From the NCBI RefSeq assembly GCF_029581275.1, contig NZ_CP120742.1:3704001-3768000 (forward strand): 64,000 nt of DNA. Reading direction: 5' to 3'. The stretch is from Micromonospora sp. WMMD1155 (GTDB lineage: Bacteria; Actinomycetota; Actinomycetes; Mycobacteriales; Micromonosporaceae). Of the stretch, positions 42,501 through 50,376 are shown in pieces (the stretch's first letter is position 1; each line of letters begins with the position of its first letter). A program made the translations under genes and the position numbers. The notes under the pieces were generated by a model. That model was not told where the DNA came from, made no database searches, and was given only the letters and a program-made list of their open reading frames with translations.

Positions 42501-42602
42501 AAGACGTTGGACGAGGCGCTGACGGCGTTCCAGCAGGCGCAGCAGGCCGCCGGCACCGGTGGCGCCCCGCCACCGAGTACCAGCCCGAGCGCCGGAGGCT
42601 GA
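39591..42602 (+). CDS. UPF0182 family large membrane protein
   Basis: 1003 aa, typical for the family. Seven or so hydrophobic spans fill the first 330 residues, starting after a short cytoplasmic Arg-rich leader. WTDWLWFDEVRYTEVF is a family hallmark. The remaining 600 residues are a large extracytoplasmic domain with PYIQRSIDATRAAFGL and PQFPGQESPRFQL-like (FTQFPGQESPRFQL) segments. A Pro/Thr-rich linker (PTPTPTPTG repeats) leads to a short helical C-terminus. GTG 39591 has GGAG at 6 nt; ATG 39597 is an alternative. It lies downstream of PDZ-Lon, as in mycobacteria. Function unknown. Confidence 0.93.
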   Translation: MVMRSSSPLPRMSRRGRVTIAVLVGVFVLFTLLGWGVQAWTDWLWFDEVRYTEVFTGVLLTRLVLFLAVGLGMAVIVGGNLWLAHRLRPRLRPHSVEQATLERYRMVLTPRLGTWIALTAAVVGLFAGLSAQNRWTQWMLFRNGGDFGIKDPEFGVDIGFYVFQLPFWRYLLGVAFTAVVLAVIGALAVHYLFGGVRLQGVGDRMSNAARAHLSSLVAIFVLLKAVAYVLDRRAMLLEYNEGVKLYGAGYADVNALLPAKEILAYISIVVAIAIIVFSNAWMRNLVWPGISLALLGVSAVAIGGIYPWAVQTFEVKPSAKDKEAPYIQRSIDATRAAFGLGVTETTPYAANNLTPPASLATDTSVVPNVRLLDPQLVSETYTQLQQVRGFYDFGPKLDIDRYGVNGKVSDYVVGVREINYGELTDQQNTWINRHTVYTHGYGLVAAPANQVVCGGQPFFVSGFLGEKTQEACSSQTEQIPAKQPRIYYGERMAADDYAIVGQADPNKKAEFDRPVGEGGGESYTYTGEGGVEIGSFARRLLYAIKEQESNFLLSEAVNDDSKLLYVRNPRDRVEKVAPFLTLDGDPYPAVVDGRVQWIVDGYTTAASYPYAERVNLQTETTDELTNRGTFQLARENVNYMRNSVKATVDAYDGTVTLYEYDDADPVLKAWNKAFGGDLVKPKADIPVELNEHFRYPADMFKVQRNLLTKFHVTNPGDFYSAQDFWQVPNVPDAPDSGQKQPPYYLFTQFPGQESPRFQLTSAVTPNGRQNLAALISGSYVDGKPRLEVLELPDQTRISGPVQVHQQMTNNANIRQQLNLLSSNQAQVQYGNLLSLPFADGMLYVEPVYVKSNQQDAYPLLQKVLLSYGDGGSFVALADNINDGIKQLVEQGKKAGQGAPPPPPPGGNPTSPTPTPTPTGTATPTPTPTPSAGTPPPTGDLAAAADRVQTAITEVRAAQASGDFERYGRALKTLDEALTAFQQAQQAAGTGGAPPPSTSPSAGG

Positions 42603-42626
42603 CCCACCCGCCGGGAGGCGGATCGG

Positions 42627-42668
42627 AGCCCCCGTCGTCGGACCGCATCGGTCCGGACGGCGGGGGCT
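42627..42668 (+). terminator. Hairpin terminator after the UPF0182 gene
   Basis: AGCCCCCG (42627-42634) and CGGGGGCT (42661-42668) form the base of a long imperfect stem (inner CGTC/GACG and GGACC/GGTCC pairings). Confidence 0.7.
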
Positions 42669-42787
42669 TCGCCGTGTCCGGAGATGCACCCGTTTGTCGC
42701 CTCGCCGACAGGTGGCCGCAGCCCGCAACCTGGGACACCGGTCCGCCGTCCTCATTTGCAACGGGGTGGGGACGAGGGGGAGCAGCC

Positions 42788-43297
42788 GTGAGGGATGCGC
42801 AGAGTTTCGACGACTTCTACCGCGGCACCGCGCGGCGGATGATGCGGTACGGCTACGCGGTCGCCGGTGACCACAACGAGGCGCAGGATCTGGTGCAGGA
42901 GGCGTACACCCGGGCCTGGCGGCAGTGGGGGCGGCTGTCCGAGCATCCGGCGCCGGAGGCGTGGCTGCGACTGGTGGTGGCCCGGTTGGCGACCGACCGC
43001 TGGCGGCGGCTGCGTACCCTGCGCGGCGCGCTGCGGATGGCCGGACCCCCGCAGGCGGTCCCCCCGCCCACCGAGGACAGCGTGCTGCTGGTCCAGGCCC
43101 TGCGTCAGGTTCCGGCGACCCACCGGCAGGCGTTGGCTCTGCACTACCTGTTCGACATGCCGGTCGACGAGATCGCCCGCGAGGTGGGCGTACCCGTCGG
43201 CACGGTGAAGTCCTGGCTCTCCCGGGGCCGTTCCCGGCTCGCCGCGTTGTTGCCCGATCTCGCCGTCGTGGAACTGGAGGCCAGCGATGTCGCGTGA
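42788..43297 (+). CDS. ECF sigma factor, SigE-family (SigM-like)
   Basis: 169 aa from GTG 42788, with GGGGGAG upstream. Region 2 is FDDFYRGTARRMMRYGYAVAG to DLVQEAYTRAWRQW, and region 4 is VPATHRQALALHYLFDMPVDEIAREVGVPVGTVKSWLSRGRSRL (core PVGTVKSWLSRGRSRL). The overall form matches the Streptomyces/Micromonospora SigE-family of small ECF factors. Its 3' end overlaps the next gene by 11 nt, which encodes a membrane protein that is probably its anti-sigma factor. The target regulon is unknown. Confidence 0.92.
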   Translation: MRDAQSFDDFYRGTARRMMRYGYAVAGDHNEAQDLVQEAYTRAWRQWGRLSEHPAPEAWLRLVVARLATDRWRRLRTLRGALRMAGPPQAVPPPTEDSVLLVQALRQVPATHRQALALHYLFDMPVDEIAREVGVPVGTVKSWLSRGRSRLAALLPDLAVVELEASDVA

Positions 43298-44231
43298 ACT
43301 GTCTGAGATGTATCGGTCCCTCGCCACCGACGCGGACACCCGTGAGCTGGTCGTCCCCGACGTGCTCCGGCACCAGGCCGACCGTCGGGCCCGTCTCCGT
43401 GCGGCCGGTGGCGCGGTGGCCGTGGCGTTGGTGGTGGGGGGCGTGATGATCGGTGGTCAGGTGGTCGCCGTTCCGTCGCCGAAGCCCGTGCCCCCGCCGG
43501 CCGGCACGCCGACGTTCCCGTCGCCGCCGGTGTCACCGACGCCGGATGCGACAGCCGTGTCGCCGTCGCCGCCGACCCCGCCCACGACGGCGGGCCGCTC
43601 CCCGGGCACGACACCGGCGTCGCCGCGGGTCACCAGCGCGGCGCCACCGCGTTCGCCGACCAGCATCCCGGATCGGGCGTTCTTCGCGCTCGCGCCGGCC
43701 AACCGGACCGGCATCGCGCCGGAGTTCCGGGACCTGGACGCGCTGCCGGGCCTGTGCGGCGCGCGCATCCCCAGCGAGACGGTGGTGCAGCGCCGGACCC
43801 GGCTGCTGATCTACAAGCTGCCGCAGAACCCGGGTGAGGGGTACGTCCCGGACGGCACCTACGCGCACTCCATCACGATCTACCGGTCCGGGCGCGCCGA
43901 CGACGTGCTCAAGGAGTTGCGGCAGGCGGTGCGCGACTGCCCGGTGCAGAAGCGGCCGGGCGGCGATCCGCCGTCGCGGAGCACGCAGCGGCTGCTCGCC
44001 GACAGCGGGTACGGCGACGAGTCGGTGCTTTTCGAGGTGCGCAGCCCGGGTCAGGACGTGAACGGCGATCCGACCGGCGTGGAGGACGTGCGGCTGGTCC
44101 GGGCGATCCGGATCGGCGACGTGGTGACGATTCTCTGGGAGCAGGGTTGGGAGAACACCTCCAGCCAGCGGGCCCAGGTCGACGCGGACAGTCGCCGCGC
44201 GGTCGCCGCCATCCGGGCCTGGCTCGGCTGA
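43287..44231 (+). CDS. Single-span membrane protein, probable anti-sigma partner
   Basis: 314 aa. About 40 cytoplasmic residues (ELSEMYRSLATDADTRELVV) precede one membrane span (AVAVALVVGGVMIGG, about 40-58), a long Pro/Ser/Thr-rich linker (about 60-130), and an outer domain of about 180 residues with two Cys (LCGARI and RDCPVQ). No zinc-binding anti-sigma motif is visible, so the role rests on gene coupling (11-nt overlap) and topology. The outer domain may sense envelope signals. Confidence 0.7.
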   Translation: MSRELSEMYRSLATDADTRELVVPDVLRHQADRRARLRAAGGAVAVALVVGGVMIGGQVVAVPSPKPVPPPAGTPTFPSPPVSPTPDATAVSPSPPTPPTTAGRSPGTTPASPRVTSAAPPRSPTSIPDRAFFALAPANRTGIAPEFRDLDALPGLCGARIPSETVVQRRTRLLIYKLPQNPGEGYVPDGTYAHSITIYRSGRADDVLKELRQAVRDCPVQKRPGGDPPSRSTQRLLADSGYGDESVLFEVRSPGQDVNGDPTGVEDVRLVRAIRIGDVVTILWEQGWENTSSQRAQVDADSRRAVAAIRAWLG

Positions 44232-44276
44232 CGTCGGTGCGGTCGGGAGGCTGCCTCGCCGGATTCGAACGTCGTT

Positions 44277-44306
44277 TTGCGGGGCCCGGGGGTGGTGCGC
44301 TACGGT
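44277..44306 (+). promoter_or_regulatory. Promoter of the first tRNA-fMet
   Basis: TTGCGG (44277-44282) and TACGGT (44301-44306) with 18-nt spacing; transcription would start a few bases before the tRNA at 44318. The second tRNA has TAGGCT at 44498-44503 in the same relative position. Confidence 0.6.
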
Positions 44307-44317
44307 TATCGAGCCGA

Positions 44318-44391
44318 CGCGGGGTGGAGCAGCTCGGTAGCTCGCTGGGCTCATAACCCAGAGGTCGCAGGTTCAAATCCTGTCCCCGCTA
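44318..44391 (+). tRNA. Initiator tRNA-fMet (CAT), copy 1
   Basis: 74 nt without encoded CCA. The anticodon CAT (44352-44354) sits on a stem with three consecutive G-C pairs (GGG...CCC), the initiator hallmark. The first base pair is mismatched (C1-U72), the other initiator feature. The T loop GGTTCAAATCC is standard. It is identical to copy 2, 197 nt downstream. Confidence 0.97.
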
Positions 44392-44396
44392 CGAAC

Positions 44397-44432
44397 GAAA
44401 GCCCGTCTCCGGTTCGCCGGGGGCGGGCTTTC
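44397..44432 (+). terminator. Terminator of tRNA-fMet copy 1
   Basis: GAAAGCCCG and CGGGCTTTC (9 bp) with an inner CCGG/CCGG pairing and TTCG loop. A near-identical outer stem follows copy 2. Confidence 0.75.
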
Positions 44433-44514
44433 ACCGTTCCGGGCGGTGCGTCGGCAACGGTCGGTGACCCCGCTGATCATCGCCGACGCGGATGGGTTAG
44501 GCTTTACGGGCCGA

Positions 44515-44588
44515 CGCGGGGTGGAGCAGCTCGGTAGCTCGCTGGGCTCATAACCCAGAGGTCGCAGGTTCAAATCCTGTCCCCGCTA
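44515..44588 (+). tRNA. Initiator tRNA-fMet (CAT), copy 2
   Basis: Identical 74-nt sequence to copy 1, including the C1-U72 mismatch and GGG/CCC anticodon stem. Its own -10 (TAGGCT, 44498-44503) and its own terminator show it is an independent unit rather than part of a tandem transcript. Confidence 0.97.
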
Positions 44589-44596
44589 CAACTGAC

Positions 44597-44633
44597 GAAA
44601 GCCCGATCCCCACTCGTGGGGGGTCGGGCTTTC
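44597..44633 (+). terminator. Terminator of tRNA-fMet copy 2
   Basis: GAAAGCCCGA (44597-44606) and TCGGGCTTTC (44624-44633) form a 10-bp stem; CCCCAC/GTGGGG pairs inside. Confidence 0.75.
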
Positions 44634-44698
44634 TGGTGTCGGCGTGCCACGCAGACCCGCGACGGGGCCGGTGCCGCTCGGCACCGGCCCCGCGCGTC

Positions 44699-47600
44699 CT
44701 ACCGAAGGCCGAAGGCCCGCGTGACGGTCTGGGTGACGCCGCCACCGTTGCGCTGTTCGGCGGTCACCCGGATCGACACGAACTCGGCCCGGTGCGGCGC
44801 GTGCACCGACACCCGCCAGGTGCCGTCCTTCTCCTTCGGGGTCTGCCGCTGCCAGGTCTTCCCGTCGTCGTAGGAGACGTCCAGCCGCAGCGAGGACACC
44901 CCGTCGCGGGCCGCGGTGCTGCCCACCACCACCGGCGTGATCGAGAACTCGCTGCCGCGCTTCGCCCGGCCCGCGAGGTCCACGTCCGTCCCGTAGTCCA
45001 GTTGCACCAGCGGGATGGCCTGCACCTCCGTGCCGCCGCCGGAGAGGAAACGCCACTCGGTGTGCGTGGCGGTCGAGTACGGGCTGAACTCCGGCTTGCC
45101 GGTGGTCTCGACGACCAGCCGGTACGGCAGTTTCTCCGGCGACAGATCACCCGCTCCGATCTCCGGCCAGCCGTCGAATCGGGTCAGTTGCTTATCACCC
45201 TGATAGAACGTGGCGATCTGCGACATGCTGGCCCCGCCGCTGTGCGCGGCCCCCGCATCGCCGAACCCCTGGAGGTAGGCGCTCATGGCGGTCTCGCCCC
45301 GGAACGGGATCTCGGTGCTGAGCATGCGGGGCCGGGTGATGGGGCCGAACCAGCGGTCCTTCTGCACACTGCCCGGCCGGTAGGCGATCGCCTCCGTGTT
45401 GGACCGTGCCCAGTCGGCGACGTCGGCGTACTGCATCCACTTCACACCGTCACCGGCGGACACCCAGTCGGTACGCGGCCCCGGGACCACCGGCTGGAAC
45501 GGGAACGATCGTGCCGCCCCGTACTCGTACGGCGGGAAGTCCACCCGGCTCTCGCTGGACTGCTTCCCCGGGGGAGGGGAGAAGGTGAGATCGATCCGGG
45601 CGAGGTCGCGGGGAGCGGTCTTGGCGGAGGGGTCCGCGGGTACGCCGCCACGGTGGTAGTCGACCAGGTCGTACAGGTACCTCGCCGACGGGTGGGCCAC
45701 GACGGCCAGCCGTACCGGTCTGCGGTCGGCGGTGATCTTCTGGATCAACGCCTCGCCCTGGTCCGTGGTCACCGAGGCGACCGGGATCTGCCCGATCGTC
45801 ACGCCGTCCGGGTTGCCGTACCAGTCGCTCCGGCGACCGGCCCGGTCGTTGACGACGAGGAGCATCGCCGCACCGGCGGCGTGCGCCGCCGCTGCCTGGT
45901 CGGTGGGGGTCACCGAGTCGGTGGCGCGTACGACGACGGCCCTGCCCCGGGCGGGCACACCGGCGTAGTCGGCAGTAGCGCCGACGCCCGCGAAGACGGC
46001 GTCCAGGCGTGATGTGCCGTCGGGCAGTGCGGACGAGCCGGGCTGCACGAGGGGGGCGCCGATGCCGCGGCCCTCGTAGCTGATCGCCAGCGGCGTCTGT
46101 GCGGCGCGGATCCGGGTGGTCAGGACGAAGCTGCCCTTCTTGACCTTGCCCTTGGTCGGGAGCGCCCACAGGCTGTCGTAGGTGGCACCGGGCCAGAAGG
46201 TCTCCTTCAGGGCGCTCCAGTCCGTCGGCGTCGGCTCGGCGGAGGTGAAGGAGCGGTAGACGTCGATCCTGGTGTCGACGACGGCGGTCGGCTGCGGTGT
46301 CGCCACCTTCACCTGACGGGCCCGGGCGGCGTCGAGTTCCACGACCCGGTCGGTCGTCAGGTCGACCTCGGGGGCGGTCAGCATCGCGAGGCCCAGGGAA
46401 CTGGGCCCGTTCACGCCCTCCACGTCCGGCGTGGCGACGACGGTGTAGGAGCCGGGGGCCAGGCGACTGGTGAGCTTTCCGTCCGGAACCCACATGAACG
46501 TGCGGCCCGTCTCGGCGTTGACGACCTCGACCTCACCGCTCACGGGTCGACCGGCGCGGTCCTTCAGGTGGATGGTGAGGTCGTACTTCTTGGACTCGAC
46601 GGCGACCCCGACGGCCGTGTGCACCTCCCCGGTCGGGGAGCGGGCCGTGACCTGGGCGGAGTACCGGCCCGGCGCAAGACCCTCCGGGTCCACCACGACG
46701 TCGACGGTGGAGGTGCCGTGAGCCGGCACCGTGACGCTGTCGGCCGCCGCCGTGAACGTCGAGGCGGAGGAGGCCCCGTGCTCCACGGCGAGAGCCAGGG
46801 TGACCGGGGCGGCCGTGGTGTTGGTGTAGGTGATCTTCCGGGTGATCGGCTGCGGTGAACTGCCGGGAGCCCACCGGACGAGCCCGGCGTCCACCGAGCC
46901 GGTCGCGACGACCTGGTCCTGGTGGTAGGCGGCGGCCACGTTCAGTCGACCACTCCCGGCCTGGTAGGCGGTGTAGTCGGGCGTACGGACGCTGGTGCTC
47001 ATCAGCGCGTCCTTGATCTGCCGCGCGCTCCAGGTCGGGTGCTTCTGCACCAGCAGGGCCGCCGCCCCGGCGACGTGCGGCGCGGCCATCGAGGTGCCAC
47101 TGTCCAGCCGGTAGTAGCCCTCACCCCACGGGATGTGCTGCGAGCGCGCCGCCAGCACGTCCACACCGGGGGCGGTCATGTCGGGCTTGAGTGCCTCGTC
47201 GTTGGCGCGCGGCCCGACGCTGGAGAAGTCGGCCAGGTGGTCCGAGGTGTCCACCGCGCCGATGGTGAGCGCGGCGTCCGCGGTCCCCGGCGCACCGAGG
47301 GTGTACGGGTCGGGGCCGCTGTTGCCGGCGGAGACGACGAAGAGCGCGCCCGTCTCGGCGGTCAGCTGGTTCACGGCCTGGCTCAGCGGGTCGTCCTGCG
47401 TGTGCCAGGCGCTGACGCCCAGGCTCATGTTGATCACCTTGGCGCGTTCGGTCCGCGCCGCCCACTCCATGCCCGCGATGATCCCCGAGATCGAGCCGCT
47501 TCCGTTCTCGTCGAGGACCTTGCCCACCACCAGGTCGGCATCGGGGGCGACGCCGCGTTCCCTGCCGTCCGAGGCGGCGCCGGTTCCGGCGACGGTGGAG

Positions 47601-48469
47601 GCGGTGTGGGTGCCGTGCCCGTTGCGGTCGATCACGTCCTGGCCGGGGATGAAGCTGCGGGACGCCACCACCTGGTCCACGAGGTCCGGGTGGGTGGTGT
47701 CCACGCCGGTGTCCAGGACGGCGACCCGTACCCCGCTGCCGGTGCCGCCGGCCGCCCAGGCGGCCGGTGCGCCGACCTGCGCGGTGGTGTCGGCGAGGGC
47801 GGCCTTCGCCTTGCCGTCGAGCCACACCCTCGCGATGCCCGCCGTGAAGGAGGGGGCCCAGGTGGCGGCGCGGCGGTCGGCCGTCGACTGTCCACCGTCG
47901 GTGAGGGCCGACCAGAAGTCGGTCGCCTGCGCCCGGCGGGTGCGGATCGCCTCGCCGCGGACCGAGGGAAGCTCCAGCGTGGTCTGCGCGCCCGGCAGCG
48001 TGGCGCTGGTCCGGCGGGTGGTCGAGCCCGCGGCGCGGGTGACGATCAGGGGCAGTTCGGCGGCCCGCGCGTCGTCGAAGCCCTGGGCGATCAGTTGGGT
48101 GACGTCGAAGAGTTGCTTGTCGAGTCGGCCGGTCGCGAGGTAGGGCATCGCCTCGTCGGGATACACGTAGGTGTCCCCGCCCTCGGTGGCGACCCGCACG
48201 GCGCCGGTGGCACCGGGCGGGCGTGTGACGTCCACCGAGGGGGTCGCGCCGTTGACGCCCGGGGTCACCGTCACCCGGTCGCCGGTGATCAGCGTGACCG
48301 TGACAGGTGCGCGGTGCGCGGTGCCGGTGGCGGCGGGTGTCGCCGGTGGCGGTGGGGCGCCGTGCGCCGCCGTCGGGGTGAGGAGAGCGGCGACGAGGGT
48401 GACGCCTACCGCTGCCGCCGCAGATCTTCGGGTGCGAGAGATCCGCGCACTGTTCACAGAGTTGACCAT
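44699..48469 (-). CDS. Secreted S8 subtilisin-like serine peptidase, giant
   Basis: 1256 aa from ATG 48469, which places a basic, hydrophobic signal (RRSAAAAVGVTLVAALL, ending AHG) at the N-terminus. After the propeptide (VTLITGDRVTVTPG) the triad lies in LDTGVDTTHPDL (Asp about 253), GHGTHTAS (His about 285) and SGTSMAAPH (Ser about 460). A PA-like segment (AHAAGAAMLLVVNDRAG) lies in the C-terminal half, and the protein ends with the same Ig-like module as the first subtilase (LDVSYDDGKTWQ). It should be an extracellular degradative enzyme and is a longer paralogue of the gene at 751-4065. Confidence 0.94.
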   Translation of the reverse strand: MVNSVNSARISRTRRSAAAAVGVTLVAALLTPTAAHGAPPPPATPAATGTAHRAPVTVTLITGDRVTVTPGVNGATPSVDVTRPPGATGAVRVATEGGDTYVYPDEAMPYLATGRLDKQLFDVTQLIAQGFDDARAAELPLIVTRAAGSTTRRTSATLPGAQTTLELPSVRGEAIRTRRAQATDFWSALTDGGQSTADRRAATWAPSFTAGIARVWLDGKAKAALADTTAQVGAPAAWAAGGTGSGVRVAVLDTGVDTTHPDLVDQVVASRSFIPGQDVIDRNGHGTHTASTVAGTGAASDGRERGVAPDADLVVGKVLDENGSGSISGIIAGMEWAARTERAKVINMSLGVSAWHTQDDPLSQAVNQLTAETGALFVVSAGNSGPDPYTLGAPGTADAALTIGAVDTSDHLADFSSVGPRANDEALKPDMTAPGVDVLAARSQHIPWGEGYYRLDSGTSMAAPHVAGAAALLVQKHPTWSARQIKDALMSTSVRTPDYTAYQAGSGRLNVAAAYHQDQVVATGSVDAGLVRWAPGSSPQPITRKITYTNTTAAPVTLALAVEHGASSASTFTAAADSVTVPAHGTSTVDVVVDPEGLAPGRYSAQVTARSPTGEVHTAVGVAVESKKYDLTIHLKDRAGRPVSGEVEVVNAETGRTFMWVPDGKLTSRLAPGSYTVVATPDVEGVNGPSSLGLAMLTAPEVDLTTDRVVELDAARARQVKVATPQPTAVVDTRIDVYRSFTSAEPTPTDWSALKETFWPGATYDSLWALPTKGKVKKGSFVLTTRIRAAQTPLAISYEGRGIGAPLVQPGSSALPDGTSRLDAVFAGVGATADYAGVPARGRAVVVRATDSVTPTDQAAAAHAAGAAMLLVVNDRAGRRSDWYGNPDGVTIGQIPVASVTTDQGEALIQKITADRRPVRLAVVAHPSARYLYDLVDYHRGGVPADPSAKTAPRDLARIDLTFSPPPGKQSSESRVDFPPYEYGAARSFPFQPVVPGPRTDWVSAGDGVKWMQYADVADWARSNTEAIAYRPGSVQKDRWFGPITRPRMLSTEIPFRGETAMSAYLQGFGDAGAAHSGGASMSQIATFYQGDKQLTRFDGWPEIGAGDLSPEKLPYRLVVETTGKPEFSPYSTATHTEWRFLSGGGTEVQAIPLVQLDYGTDVDLAGRAKRGSEFSITPVVVGSTAARDGVSSLRLDVSYDDGKTWQRQTPKEKDGTWRVSVHAPHRAEFVSIRVTAEQRNGGGVTQTVTRAFGLR

Positions 48470-48613
48470 GGATGAGATCCGATCACCTCTGGAGATTCGT
48501 GTAAAGATCATCATCGTTGCCGCGGCGTTGCGGAGACGTTGCCCGCGATCTCGGTCCCGTGATTCGGCGTGGACCGACGTGCCGAGGTTGCGCCCTTCGG
48601 CGAGGATGGGCAC

Positions 48614-48862
48614 ATGTCTTCATTCGGTAGGTGGTGGGGCCGGCTCAGCGCGGTCCTCGGTGGGGCCGTGCTGGCGGTCTTCGTGCCCGTCGCGGCTTGG
48701 GCGTCCACGGGCACCGGCGAACTGGTGGTGGAGGCCGCCCGTCGGCGCGGCCGCAGCGGCTTCGGGATCCTCCCGCTGCTCTGCTGCCTGGTGGTGATCG
48801 CGATCGTCGTGTTCCTGGTGCTGCGTCTCATGCGCAACCGCCGGGGCGGTCCGCCCCGCTGA
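48614..48862 (+). CDS. Small two-span membrane protein
   Basis: 82 aa, no known family. It has an N-terminal hydrophobic segment (AVLGGAVLAVFVPVAAWAS, about 12-30), a short polar loop with basic residues, and a second span (ILPLLCCLVVIAIVVFLVLR, about 52-70) followed by RNRRGG. The first segment may be cleaved as a signal peptide. ATG 48614 follows GAGGAT at 6 nt, usable as a leaderless -10. It is divergent from the giant subtilase, 144 nt away. Confidence 0.6.
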   Translation: MSSFGRWWGRLSAVLGGAVLAVFVPVAAWASTGTGELVVEAARRRGRSGFGILPLLCCLVVIAIVVFLVLRLMRNRRGGPPR

Positions 48863-48905
48863 CCGGCGCCTCAGGCGACGCCGGGCTCAGCCCGGCGGGC
48901 GGGCG

Positions 48906-50237
48906 TCATACCGCGAGGGCCGCGATGGCCCCGGACAGGAAACGCGCGGTCGCCTCCCGGGTGCCGTCTCGTCTGACGCGGATGCGCTCGGCGGCGGTGA
49001 CCAGCAGGGTACGCACCTTGGCATGCCCCTGCGGTGGTGGCGCCGGCGCGGGCCCGAGCAGGTCGGCGATGCTGGCACCGAACTCGGCGGCCCGTCGCTG
49101 GGCCGGGTCGGTGATGCTGCCCTCGGCGTAACTGCGTACGGCGAGGCTGGCGTTCAGCCCACGCTCGTGGCCCAGCACGGTGCCGGCCTCGCCGTTGGTG
49201 GTCAGGAAATTGATCACGTCGACGACGGCGTCCGGGTGGCGGGTGCCGCGGAAGGCGGCCCAGTACATCGACGCCCGCGCCCACTGCGCGCCGGGTGCCC
49301 CCGGCAGGCCGGTCAGCCCCAGCTCGGCGTCGGTGAGTCGCTGCAGCTCGGGCAGCTGGTGGGACCAGGCGAAGGACGCGGCGGTCAACCCGGTGACCAC
49401 CGGCTGCCGGCCCGGCTCTCCGCTGTCCGCCTGCTCGACGAGCGCCCCGCCCGGGGTGGCCCGTTTGGTGCGAGCCCGCTGCCACAGCTCGAACCACGAG
49501 ATCAGCTCGTCCGCGCCGAAACCGATCTGGTTGCCCCGGTAGAACTCACCGCCCTGCGACCGCAGCCAGAGCCACAGCGCCCGGTAGTCGCCGGACGCGT
49601 CCATGGTGCCGGCCACCTGGCCGTCACTGGCGTCGGTGACCTGCCCCGCCCAGGAGAAGTACTCGGGCCAGGTCATCCCGCCGCGTGGCTCCGGCACCCG
49701 CAACTCCCGCAGCAGGTCCCGGTTGAAGACCACGCCCATGTGGGTCTGCCCGCCGGCCACCGCCATCGTCCGGCCCTCGACCGTGCCGTAGCGGATCAGC
49801 CCCTCCGGCAGACCCCGCAGGTCCAGGTGGTTGTCGGCGACCCGGTCGGTGAGGTCGAGGATGATCTGGCGTCGGGCGTACTCGGTCAGCATCGCGTCGT
49901 CGATCTGGATCAGGTCCGGAACGTTCCCACCCGCCGCCTGGGTGGCCAGACGGTCGTAGTAGCCGTCGACCCCCTGCCAGGTCACCCGGAAGGTGACCCG
50001 GGGGTTGCGCTCCGAGTAGAGCCGCAGCGCCTTCTCGGTGATCTCGGCCCGCTTGGCGTTGCCCCACCAGAAGACCGACAGCTCGACCGGCCCGTCCTCG
50101 GCCGAGGTGGTGGTGCCGTCGCTGCACCCGGCCAGCCCACCGGAGGCGAGCAGGGGAGCGCGGAGCAGCGCGGTGAGCAGTCGGCGTCGGCCCGGGTCGG
50201 CGCCGAGGCGGTCGATCGGGGGGCGAACAACGGGCAC
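48906..50237 (-). CDS. Sugar ABC transporter substrate-binding lipoprotein
   Basis: 443 aa from GTG 50237, chosen for the AGGAGA at 5 nt. A twin-Arg-like RRRLLTALLRAPLLASGG signal ends in the lipobox LAGC. The body is a family-1 extracellular solute-binding fold: VELSVFWWGNAKRAEITEKAL (core LSVFWWGNAKRAE), GVDGYYDRLATQAAGGNVPDL and WPEYFSWA. No permease or ATPase genes are adjacent, so it must serve a transporter encoded elsewhere. The ligand is probably a mono- or oligosaccharide. Confidence 0.88.
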   Translation of the reverse strand: MPVVRPPIDRLGADPGRRRLLTALLRAPLLASGGLAGCSDGTTTSAEDGPVELSVFWWGNAKRAEITEKALRLYSERNPRVTFRVTWQGVDGYYDRLATQAAGGNVPDLIQIDDAMLTEYARRQIILDLTDRVADNHLDLRGLPEGLIRYGTVEGRTMAVAGGQTHMGVVFNRDLLRELRVPEPRGGMTWPEYFSWAGQVTDASDGQVAGTMDASGDYRALWLWLRSQGGEFYRGNQIGFGADELISWFELWQRARTKRATPGGALVEQADSGEPGRQPVVTGLTAASFAWSHQLPELQRLTDAELGLTGLPGAPGAQWARASMYWAAFRGTRHPDAVVDVINFLTTNGEAGTVLGHERGLNASLAVRSYAEGSITDPAQRRAAEFGASIADLLGPAPAPPPQGHAKVRTLLVTAAERIRVRRDGTREATARFLSGAIAALAV

Positions 50238-50376
50238 GGGGGTCTCCTGGACCTGCGAGGGCAGCGGTCGGACCATTCACGCAGGCAGCGCACGAAGGTG
50301 TCAACGTCCGTCCGGTCACCCCGTGGCGCGGGTGGTGGAATCGGGCTGACCGACGCCGCGTGGTGTACTAGGGCGC

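Noticed and set aside
38364-43373. A 1669-codon open frame on the minus strand, and similar ones at 652-3966 and 11320-14712
   Set aside because: They lie antisense to clear genes (PDZ-Lon, UPF0182, sigma; subtilase; adnB). They are Arg/Gly/His/Pro-rich with no domain and reflect third-position GC bias.
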